Shown piece after piece: positions 1 through 6,081 of a DNA stretch of 6,159 nt. The notes under the pieces were generated by a model. It searched no databases. It had not been told where the DNA came from and saw only the letters and a program-made list of their open reading frames with translations. Each line of letters begins with the position of its first letter. Position 1 is the first letter of the stretch. Source of the stretch: an uncultured Eubacteriales bacterium. Its GTDB lineage: Bacteria; Bacillota_A; Clostridia; Christensenellales; Aristaeellaceae. Both the position numbers and the translations under genes were made by a program. The DNA lies in NCBI GenBank assembly GCA_902803675.1, contig CADCQZ010000326.1, positions 1-6,159 on the forward strand, read 5' to 3'.

Positions 1-588
1 GATGCTGATCTTCGGCGCGGGGAAGAGCATCCCGCGGCTGACGGAAAAGGCGCTGTACATATCCGTGGAGCCCGCGTAGATGGTCCGGTCGTCGTCAAAC
101 ATGAAGTAATAGTACGGGATCCCGCCCCGGATCTGGCTTCCGATCAGGAGCGTGTGGATCTTTTTGTCCGCGGTGAGGATGACAGCCCTGCAGCGGTAGG
201 GATCGAAGCCGAACAGTTTCAGATCGGTCCGTTCTTCGGCGGTGTCGATCACGGTCTTTTCCGCCCGGATCAGACGCACATTGTTCATGATCCCGCGGGT
301 CACGCTTTCCTTCAGTTCCCTGTCCGGCCTGTCGGAGAGCACCAGCTTTTCTCCGCTGACGGAAAGGGTATATTCGTCCCCGTCGCCGGGATCGACGGTC
401 ACGGACACGATGTCATCCGTCCCCGCGGTGAACAGCACCCGCACGTCTTCCGAAGCGGTGTGCACTTCCGGCGGCTTCCTCCGGGGCAGGCTGCGCTGTA
501 TGAGATACCAGGCGCTGATCAGGAACAGGACGGTGAGCGCCAGGAGGGCTGCGGTCTTCAATTTTTTTCCGGAGCGGCGGCCGGTCAT
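1..588 (-). CDS. DUF4340 domain-containing protein, 3' end cut by window edge
   Basis: The visible part is the N-terminal 196 residues; the reading frame is open to base 1, so the C-terminus lies outside the window. A short basic N-terminus (MTGRRSGKKLK) is followed by one hydrophobic segment at about residues 12-30, suggesting a single membrane anchor with the rest outside the cytoplasm. The body has the DUF4340 pattern: an FGFDP motif at residues 126-130 and the stretches LLIGSQIRGG and PYYYFMFDDDRTIYA at about 147-171. The ATG at 588-586 overlaps the stop of the upstream gldG-like gene by 4 nt (ATGA), and an AAGGCGG ribosome-binding site lies 8 nt upstream. DUF4340 proteins are regularly the last member of GldA/GldF/GldG-type transporter operons, so it is probably an accessory, surface-exposed subunit. 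Its biochemical role is unknown. Family assignment is by recognised motifs, not by a search. Confidence 0.85.
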   Translation of the reverse strand, partial: MTGRRSGKKLKTAALLALTVLFLISAWYLIQRSLPRRKPPEVHTASEDVRVLFTAGTDDIVSVTVDPGDGDEYTLSVSGEKLVLSDRPDRELKESVTRGIMNNVRLIRAEKTVIDTAEERTDLKLFGFDPYRCRAVILTADKKIHTLLIGSQIRGGIPYYYFMFDDDRTIYAGSTDMYSAFSVSRGMLFPAPKISI

Positions 589-2030
589 CGTTTTTTCCGC
601 CTTATCAGTACAGCCGCGGCGGTGAGAGCGACAGCCGCGGCCGGGATGAGGCTCAGGAGCACCGGCAGGACGGGGGAGACGTAATCCAGTCCCCGCCTCA
701 CGCTGGTCTTGGAAGCGATGTCCAGCCGGATGGGGGCGGAGCCGCTGATGTATTCCAGGACGCGCAGCATCAGCGTGTCGGAATCCGTGTTGGCTGTCAG
801 CCAGCTGTCGGTGAACATGAGGGAATTGCCGATGAAAACGCTCCTGGACACGGTGCCCACGCTCCACAGCCGGAGGGACTGGGCCGCCAGGGCGAAGTAG
901 CCTTCCTCATCGCCCGGCTGTTTCTCGGCGCTGTCCGGCGCGGATAACGTGTAATCCCGCACGTAGGCATGGCCGCTGATGATGACCGGCTGGCTCTGGA
1001 TCAGGTCCGATCCGGTGACCTTCAGCGCTCTGGAACCGGGCATGATCAGCCGGGTCTTTCCCGCGGTGATGATGGGATCGGTGAGATCGGCGTCGCTGTA
1101 ACGGGGCATCAGGTACGCCGGCAGGTCGGAATAATACGCGTCCCGCTGTTCCTCGTAGGCGATCACCATGCCGCGCATCGGGCTGATGCCGAATTCCGCC
1201 TGAAGAGCGCCGAAAAACGGAAGCTCCTGGCTGTCGAGGTAATCGGTGATGAACACCATGCCGTTCCCTTTTTTAAGGTAGTTCAGGATGGTCTCGTATT
1301 CCTTTTCCGTCAGATCATACTTTGGGCAGAGGATCATCAGGATATCCCCGTCGGCAGGGGCTCCGCTCTTAAGGTCGAGGGTCTCGACGGCATAATTCTT
1401 GCTCTCGAGGAGCTCCTTCAATACGGATATGCTGTCGCCGTTCATCTCGTTATGCCCGGTGAGCAGTTTTACCGTGATGGGCTCGTCCTGTGTCACGTAC
1501 AGGATGCCCTCGGCGAAGGGTTTGTCATAGTTGTATCCGGTGATCATATAGTACCCCGTCTCCGTGGAATACTCGTACACCGGGAAGTCCTCCTCGTGAT
1601 ATACCCTGGCCCTGCCGGTCGCCGCGCAGTAGAGCACCACGCAGTCGCTGCTCACGTTTTCATCGGTCAAAAGTCCTTCGAAACGGGTCAGCAGCATCGG
1701 GTCACGGGCCAGGCTCTCCTGAGACCAGGTGAAGCGCTTCGTCACGGCGCTGTAGCGCTCGAACAGGCTCACGATCGTCTGATCCGGGCTGCCGGCGGAC
1801 ACGATCACATAGGCGTGCACATCCTCGTCAAGATCCCGCAGCACCTGGCTGGTGATCCGGCTCTGGGTGGTGGCGCCGTTGAAGGAATAGTCGATCCTCA
1901 GGGCCCGGTCCTTCTCAAAGGTGTCCGCGGCGACGCTGACGGTGATCAGCGCGATCAGGCACAGGATCAGTCTGGGCATGCCCCTGTGGCGTGACAGGAA
2001 GTTTTTGATCGCGGAAACGGCATTCTTCAT
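585..2030 (-). CDS. GldG-family ABC transporter auxiliary protein
   Basis: 481 residues. A basic N-terminus leads into one transmembrane segment at about residues 19-35 (LILCLIALITVSVAA). A long extracytoplasmic region (~40-445) follows, then a C-terminal transmembrane segment (~453-474) ending in the basic tail RRKKR. The segment after the first helix (RIDYSFNGATTQSRITSQVL, residues 45-64) followed by a DEDVHAYVIVSAG strand is the typical start of GldG/ABC_transp_aux proteins. So is the later VLYCAATGRARVYHEEDF stretch. GldG-type proteins sit with an ATPase and an ABC-2 permease; in gliding Bacteroidetes they belong to the GldA-GldF-GldG complex, elsewhere the cargo is unknown. The ATG at 2030 lies 1 nt after the permease stop and has a strong AAAAGGAGG site 10 nt upstream, inside the permease's last codons. 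It is coupled downstream to the DUF4340 gene. I see no frameshift, and the length is normal for the family. Confidence 0.88.
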   Translation of the reverse strand: MKNAVSAIKNFLSRHRGMPRLILCLIALITVSVAADTFEKDRALRIDYSFNGATTQSRITSQVLRDLDEDVHAYVIVSAGSPDQTIVSLFERYSAVTKRFTWSQESLARDPMLLTRFEGLLTDENVSSDCVVLYCAATGRARVYHEEDFPVYEYSTETGYYMITGYNYDKPFAEGILYVTQDEPITVKLLTGHNEMNGDSISVLKELLESKNYAVETLDLKSGAPADGDILMILCPKYDLTEKEYETILNYLKKGNGMVFITDYLDSQELPFFGALQAEFGISPMRGMVIAYEEQRDAYYSDLPAYLMPRYSDADLTDPIITAGKTRLIMPGSRALKVTGSDLIQSQPVIISGHAYVRDYTLSAPDSAEKQPGDEEGYFALAAQSLRLWSVGTVSRSVFIGNSLMFTDSWLTANTDSDTLMLRVLEYISGSAPIRLDIASKTSVRRGLDYVSPVLPVLLSLIPAAAVALTAAAVLIRRKKR

Positions 2031-2031
2031 G

Positions 2032-2733
2032 TCAGCGCCGCCTCCTTTTGATCAGCCGCTCGCACAGGAGCAGCATGGCGCAGATGAAGCACAGGGCGTA
2101 GATGATATTCGCCAGGCTCAGCTGCCCGAGGGTATAGGGTGTGAAACGCTGGTTCGGGCTGAGGAATGTCAGCACGCGGGCCAGCACCGTGCCGGAAGAG
2201 GCGGCTGCGACCACGTCGAACAGCCAGAAGGCCAGATTGATCCCCAGCCCCGCGACGCACGCGGTCAGCGGTGTCAGGCACAGGCAGGTGGCTGTCATGT
2301 CCAGCGCGATGAACATGAGCCCCATCAGGGTGAAGCCCAGATATCCCGTGAGCGTTTCCGGGAGATAAACTTTTCCGTACAGCGCGATCACGGCGGGGAA
2401 GATCCACGTGCACGCGGTCGTCAAAAGCAGCACTGTGGCGGCCGCCAGGTATTTGCCCAGGATCAGGCTCGACGCCGGCAGAGGCAGCGATCCCAGGAGG
2501 ACATCGGTCCTGAGCTGGCGCTCCCCGGCCACAAGGCGCATCGTCAAAAGCGGGCACAGCAGCATCCACAGGTAGCTCATGCTGCGCAGCAGTGCCATGC
2601 AGTTGCTCGAATGTTCCGCCATGTTGCCCGAATAGAAAAAGACAGCGCTCAGCGTCAGGAATATGCCCATGAACACATAGCCTGCGCTGGTGTAATAATA
2701 TGTTTTAAGTTCTTTCTGCCATACCGCGAGCAT
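2032..2733 (-). CDS. ABC-2 type transporter permease, GldF-like
   Basis: 233 residues, the membrane subunit that would pair with the ATPase encoded just upstream. I count about six hydrophobic segments, roughly residues 15-35, 48-66, 93-116, 127-150, 155-180 and 205-226. Between the second and third lies GERQLRTDVLLGSLP, matching the E-R-x-x-x-T-D/E-x-LL-x-x-P element typical of ABC-2/GldF permeases, which contacts the ATPase. The C-terminus is the basic tail IKRRRR. The ATG at 2733 follows the ATPase stop after 3 nt; a GGAG site lies about 11 nt upstream, so translational coupling is likely. The small size fits the single-domain GldF type rather than fused permeases. Substrate and transport direction cannot be read from the sequence; the large extracytoplasmic partners downstream favour export or envelope remodelling (inference). 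Confidence 0.9.
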   Translation of the reverse strand: MLAVWQKELKTYYYTSAGYVFMGIFLTLSAVFFYSGNMAEHSSNCMALLRSMSYLWMLLCPLLTMRLVAGERQLRTDVLLGSLPLPASSLILGKYLAAATVLLLTTACTWIFPAVIALYGKVYLPETLTGYLGFTLMGLMFIALDMTATCLCLTPLTACVAGLGINLAFWLFDVVAAASSGTVLARVLTFLSPNQRFTPYTLGQLSLANIIYALCFICAMLLLCERLIKRRRR

Positions 2734-2736
2734 CGG

Positions 2737-3666
2737 TCATTTTTCTCCGTTCAACGGCCTGGCCGCGTTGAGGAAAATGTCCTCCAGGGACGCTTTCTCC
2801 GGGTACAGGCGCAATATGGGCGCGTTCAGCGCGCCGAGAAGCCGGTTCAGCTCTTCCTCCGGGGCCCCGTCTGGGCCGCAGGTGAGCCGGAAAGTCTGGG
2901 ACCTGATGTCATTTCCGATCCTTTCGGCCTTCAGAACGGCGCTTAGGCTCAACAGTTTCTCCGTCAGGTCCCTTCCGGTATACGCGGCCCTGAGGATCAG
3001 CACGGGGCTGAGGTCCTCGCGCAGCATCCGGTCCTCGATGATCCTGCCGTGATCCAGGATGATCACCCGTTCACATATCTGCTCCACCTCGTGCAGATGA
3101 TGGGAGGAGAACACGATGGTCTGGCCCCGGCGGTTCTTCCTGAGCGTATCGGTCAGGTCGGCGGCCTGGAGCGGGTCCAGGCCCACCGTGGGCTCATCCA
3201 GAAACATGATCTTCGGCCCGCCGCAGAAGGCCTGGGCCAGGCCGACCCGCTGCCGGTAACCCTTGGAAAGGGCCCTGATCACCACGTGTTTTACATCGTT
3301 CAGTCCCGTTATTCCGGCGGTCCTGGCCGTTTCCCGCGCGGCGGTGTTCTTATCCATCCCCTTGAGGCGGCAGACGGTCCTGAGATACTCGTCCACCGTC
3401 AGTTCCTCGTAAAGGGGACAGGTCTCCGGCAGGTAGCTGATGAGGGATTTGGCCCGGAGCGGTTCCGCCGCGAGGTCGATCCCGTCGATCGAGACGGTGC
3501 CCTGCGTTTTTTCCAGGCATCCGGCCAGGATGTTGAGCAGGGTGGTCTTCCCGGCGCCGTTGGCACCCAGGAGCCCGACGATCTGCCCGTCGGGCACATC
3601 AAAACTCAGGCCGTCCAGCGCCCTGAAGGCACCATACTCTTTTTTTAGGTCCCTGACGACGAGCAT
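2737..3666 (-). CDS. ABC transporter ATP-binding protein, GldA-like
   Basis: 309 residues from the preferred ATG. Cytoplasmic ATPase that would power the downstream permease. Visible motifs: Walker A GANGAGKT (residues 34-41), signature LSKGYRQR (133-140, the usual variant of LSGGQ in this subfamily), Walker B IMFLDEP (153-159) and switch histidine in SSH (H189). The Q-loop position carries YLPE rather than YLPQ, common in ABC-2 ATPases. After ~residue 205 comes a C-terminal accessory domain ending SLEDIFLNAA, typical of drug/ABC-2 exporter ATPases. Start choice: the frame extends 6 codons further to a TTG at 3684, but that codon would lie at the predicted transcription start with no ribosome-binding site. 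The AAAGGGGG at 3672-3679 sits 7 nt before the ATG at 3666 and is a good site. It is the first gene of the four-gene operon. Confidence 0.94.
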   Translation of the reverse strand: MLVVRDLKKEYGAFRALDGLSFDVPDGQIVGLLGANGAGKTTLLNILAGCLEKTQGTVSIDGIDLAAEPLRAKSLISYLPETCPLYEELTVDEYLRTVCRLKGMDKNTAARETARTAGITGLNDVKHVVIRALSKGYRQRVGLAQAFCGGPKIMFLDEPTVGLDPLQAADLTDTLRKNRRGQTIVFSSHHLHEVEQICERVIILDHGRIIEDRMLREDLSPVLILRAAYTGRDLTEKLLSLSAVLKAERIGNDIRSQTFRLTCGPDGAPEEELNRLLGALNAPILRLYPEKASLEDIFLNAARPLNGEK

Positions 3667-3671
3667 CCCAC

Positions 3672-3680
3672 AGCCCCCTT
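3672..3680 (-). promoter_or_regulatory. Ribosome-binding site deciding the start of the ABC ATPase gene
   Basis: On the minus strand GAAAGGGGG precedes the ATG at 3666 with a 7-nt gap. The alternative TTG start at 3684 overlaps this site and has nothing comparable upstream, so the ATG is preferred. Confidence 0.75.
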
Positions 3681-3692
3681 TCAACCTATCAT

Positions 3693-3724
3693 ATTATACA
3701 TCATGCGGGAAGGGAATGTGTGAA
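3693..3724 (-). promoter_or_regulatory. Candidate SigA promoter of the ABC transporter operon
   Basis: On the minus strand a perfect TATAAT -10 box lies at 3698-3693. The only recognisable -35 is TTCACA (3724-3719, 5 of 6 to TTGACA), but the spacer is 20 nt, longer than the ideal 17. Either the promoter is weak or activator-assisted, or the real -35 is degenerate. The predicted transcript start is near 3686, giving a leader of about 20 nt before the ATG at 3666. Confidence 0.5.
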
Positions 3725-3788
3725 CTTTCTGTAAATGCTGATCCCGTTCTCATTCGGCGCGGCGGTGCACGGTCTTTGGATGATCCCG

Positions 3789-3819
3789 TATCGATATATA
3801 AAAATGTGATATACCGATA
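3789..3819. repeat. Imperfect inverted repeat upstream of the pyrophosphatase promoter
   Basis: Arms TATCGATATAT (3789-3799) and ATATACCGATA (3809-3819) are inverted copies with one mismatch, separated by 9 nt; arm centres are about 20 bp apart, close to two helical turns. The repeat ends 17 bp upstream of the -35 box of the rightward promoter and has no T-tract, so it looks more like a regulator-binding site than a terminator. The AT-rich composition makes chance symmetry possible, and no regulator can be named. Confidence 0.35.
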
Positions 3820-3836
3820 AGTTTGTTTAATAAATG

Positions 3837-3865
3837 TTGACCCTGTACCGGAACGAACTTACAAT
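3837..3865 (+). promoter_or_regulatory. Strong SigA-type promoter of the pyrophosphatase gene
   Basis: TTGACC (3837-3842, 5 of 6 to consensus) and TACAAT (3860-3865, 5 of 6) are separated by exactly 17 nt. Transcription should start near 3872, giving a leader of roughly 33 nt to the ATG at 3905, too short for a riboswitch. The near-consensus boxes suggest high, largely constitutive expression, in line with the strongly biased codon use of the gene. Confidence 0.8.
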
Positions 3866-3890
3866 ACAAACGATATCCTGAAATCATAAT

Positions 3891-3897
3891 GGGGAGG
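3891..3897 (+). promoter_or_regulatory. Ribosome-binding site deciding the start of the pyrophosphatase gene
   Basis: GGGGAGG lies 7 nt before the ATG at 3905 but only 1 nt before the in-frame ATG at 3899. The spacing picks the ATG at 3905, two codons inside the longest reading frame. Confidence 0.8.
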
Positions 3898-3904
3898 AAT
3901 GGAA

Positions 3905-6028
3905 ATGACTGCCTGGTGGATCGTTCTGGCACTGGTGGTATGTGCCATCGCCTACGTGTTCTACAACTACAAGAGGATCCGCGCGATGGGTGAGGGCACC
4001 GCGGATATGATGGAGATGGCTGCCATCATCCGCAGCGGCGCGGAGACCTTCATGAAGACCGAGTACCGCACCATCGTGATCGTGGTCGCCGCGGTGGCGC
4101 TCCTGTTCAGCCTGTTCGTGGAAGCGACCAGCGGCATCACCCTGGTCCTTGGCGCTCTGATGAGCAGCTTCGTGTGCATCCTGGGCATGCGTTCGGCGAC
4201 CTACGCCAACGTTCGCACGGCCAATAAGGCCCGTGAGACCCTGTCCATCGGTGAGACGGTCAAAGTAGCCCTGTGCGGCGGCTCCATCAGCGGCCTGAGC
4301 GTTCAGGCCTGCGGGCTTCTGGGCCTGATCGCGATCCTGATGATCTGGGGCGGCGTCAAGCATGACGCGGTGGGCACCGGCATCCTGGGCGGCGCTCAGT
4401 GCAATCCCTACATCATGCGGATCACCACTTATTCTCTGGGATGCTCCCTGGTGGCCATGTTCAACCGTGTGGCCGGCGGCAACTACACCAAGGCCGCGGA
4501 CATCTCCTCCGACATCCTGGCGAAGATCCGCCACGATATGCCCGAGGACGACAGCCGCGTGCCCAACGTGATCGCGGATTTCATCGGCGACAACGTCAAC
4601 GACATCGCCGGCAACTGCTCCGACCTGCTTGAGAGCTTCGTGGCCACGGTCTCCGCGGCGATCATGATCGCCATCGCGCTGTATCACGGCAATATCGGCA
4701 ATGCCGGTGCCGACGGCATGTTCAACGCCACCGTGACCTTCCCGATCCTGATGGCGGGCGGCGGCCTTCTGGGCTGCCTGGTGGGCCTCATCTACGCCGC
4801 GAAGAAAAAGATGTCCGACAATCCCTCCAGGGAACTCAACCTGGCTACCTGGATCTCCGCCGGTGTCACCCTGGTGATCGCCTTCGTGCTGTCCTGGGTG
4901 ATCTTCGGCAAAGAGCAGCTCTATTCCGATTTCGTGGCCGGCTGGGCGTCCCCGTGGATCTCTGCGGTGCTGGGCATCCTCAGCGGTATCGCCATCGGTT
5001 CCATCACCGAATACTACACTTCCACCGATTTCGCTCCCACCCGCAAGCTGGCTGAGATCGCCCCGGAGGGCGAGGCCTTCGTGGTCACCAAGGGTGACGC
5101 GGTGGGTTCCCGCAGCGTTCTGCTGCCGGTGCTGGTGATCGGCATCGCGCTCTTCGTGTCCGGCAAGATCTGCGGCACCTACGGCAGCGCCCTGTCGGCT
5201 CTGGGCATGCTCTCCTTCGTGGGCGCCACGGTGTCCATCGACGCCTTCGGCCCCATCGCGGACAACGCGGGCGGCCTGGCCGAGAGCTGCCACCTGCCCC
5301 ATGAAGTGCGCAAGATCACCGATAAGCTCGACGCCGTGGGCAACACCACCGCTGCCATCGGCAAGGGCTTCGCCATCGGTTCCGCGGCCTTCGCCACCGT
5401 GTCCCTGATCGTGGCATACGTGTCCAACCTGAACACCGGCAATCTGGAGCCCGTGCTGAATATCGCCAGCTTCGTGGTCGTGGCGGGCGGCATCATCGGC
5501 GGCGCTCTGGTGGAATACTTCTCCGCCATGCTGACGGACAACACCATCGAGTCCGCCAGGCTGATGGCTGACGAGGGCGACAGGCAGCTGTCCAAACCGG
5601 GCGTGCTGGAAGGCAAAGTGAAGCCGGATTACAACGTCTGCATCCAGATGGCCGCCAAGCAGGCCCTGAGGAAGATGCTGGTGCCCTCCGTGCTGGCCAT
5701 CGTGATCCCCATCGTGGGCGGCTTCCTCTTCGGGCCCCAGTTCATCGGCGGTATCCTGATCGGCGCGACCATCGTGGCCATCCCCAGGGCCCTGTTCATG
5801 GGCAACAGCGGCGGTGCCTTCGATAACGCGAAGAAGTACATCGAGAGCGGCGCGCTCGAGGGCCACGGCAAGGGCAGCGCGGCGCACAAAGCGGCTGTTA
5901 CCGGTGACACTGTGGGCGATACCCGCAAGGATGTGGTGGGCGTAGCGCTGGATATCTTTATCAAGACCATGTCCACCGTCGCCAATACCTTCGCGAGCCT
6001 GTTCAACACGATCCACCTGATCAAGTAA
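3905..6028 (+). CDS. hppA: Membrane-bound ion-pumping pyrophosphatase, K+-dependent, probably Na+-type
   Basis: 707 residues, normal length for the family; integral membrane protein (family topology about 16 helices; the first begins at residue 3) that hydrolyses PPi and exports Na+ and/or H+. Family motifs: YTKAAD (194-199), PEDD (213-216), aspartates D225/D229/D233, DAFGPIADNAGG (446-457), GNTTAAIGKG (479-488), DNAKK (640-644) and GDTVGDTRKD (667-676). A483 and G486 in GNTTAAIG are the residues known to mark K+-dependent enzymes; K+-independent ones have Lys/Thr. E243 in DLLESF sits where Na+-transporting PPases such as the Thermotoga maritima enzyme carry their gate glutamate; a dual Na+/H+ pump cannot be excluded. 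Odd points: the catalytic D(x)7KxE motif reads D199...K207-I-R209 (Glu to Arg), and F226 and N232 replace the usual Asn and Gly of DNVGDNVGD. Codons are strongly biased to C/G endings, suggesting high expression. Monocistronic, with its own promoter and terminator. The start is set by the GGGGAGG spacing. Confidence 0.95.
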   Translation: MTAWWIVLALVVCAIAYVFYNYKRIRAMGEGTADMMEMAAIIRSGAETFMKTEYRTIVIVVAAVALLFSLFVEATSGITLVLGALMSSFVCILGMRSATYANVRTANKARETLSIGETVKVALCGGSISGLSVQACGLLGLIAILMIWGGVKHDAVGTGILGGAQCNPYIMRITTYSLGCSLVAMFNRVAGGNYTKAADISSDILAKIRHDMPEDDSRVPNVIADFIGDNVNDIAGNCSDLLESFVATVSAAIMIAIALYHGNIGNAGADGMFNATVTFPILMAGGGLLGCLVGLIYAAKKKMSDNPSRELNLATWISAGVTLVIAFVLSWVIFGKEQLYSDFVAGWASPWISAVLGILSGIAIGSITEYYTSTDFAPTRKLAEIAPEGEAFVVTKGDAVGSRSVLLPVLVIGIALFVSGKICGTYGSALSALGMLSFVGATVSIDAFGPIADNAGGLAESCHLPHEVRKITDKLDAVGNTTAAIGKGFAIGSAAFATVSLIVAYVSNLNTGNLEPVLNIASFVVVAGGIIGGALVEYFSAMLTDNTIESARLMADEGDRQLSKPGVLEGKVKPDYNVCIQMAAKQALRKMLVPSVLAIVIPIVGGFLFGPQFIGGILIGATIVAIPRALFMGNSGGAFDNAKKYIESGALEGHGKGSAAHKAAVTGDTVGDTRKDVVGVALDIFIKTMSTVANTFASLFNTIHLIK

Positions 6029-6043
6029 AACGATATGACACGC

Positions 6044-6078
6044 AACACGCCCGGGCCTTTCGGTCCGGGCGTGTTTTT
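6044..6078 (+). terminator. Strong intrinsic terminator of the pyrophosphatase gene
   Basis: A 14-bp GC-rich stem (6044-6057 with 6062-6075, one G-U pair) closes a TTTC loop and runs into TTTTT at 6074-6078. It begins 15 nt after the TAA stop, so it ends the single-gene transcript. Confidence 0.95.
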
Positions 6079-6081
6079 GCT

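Noticed and set aside
154..684. Plus-strand frames at 154-684 and 242-625
   Set aside because: They lie opposite the DUF4340 gene, which has a family pattern, a ribosome-binding site and a 4-nt overlap with its neighbour.
969..2946. Two long plus-strand frames (969-1994 and 1921-2946, 341 codons each) opposite the transporter genes
   Set aside because: They have no domain pattern, skewed His/Gln/Arg/Gly content and no good ribosome-binding site, and lie entirely opposite well-supported minus-strand genes.
3667..3684. TTG start at 3684 giving a 315-residue ATPase
   Set aside because: It lies at the predicted transcription start without a ribosome-binding site and would translate the ribosome-binding site of the ATG at 3666.
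3899..3904. ATG at 3899 as the hppA start
   Set aside because: Only 1 nt separates it from the GGGGAGG ribosome-binding site; the ATG at 3905 has the right 7-nt gap.
3866..3904. Possible riboswitch in the hppA leader
   Set aside because: The predicted leader is only about 33 nt and shows no stable fold.
3750..3932. A 60-codon minus-strand frame across the intergenic region
   Set aside because: It has no ribosome-binding site, crosses the strong hppA promoter and ribosome-binding site, and has no protein-like pattern.
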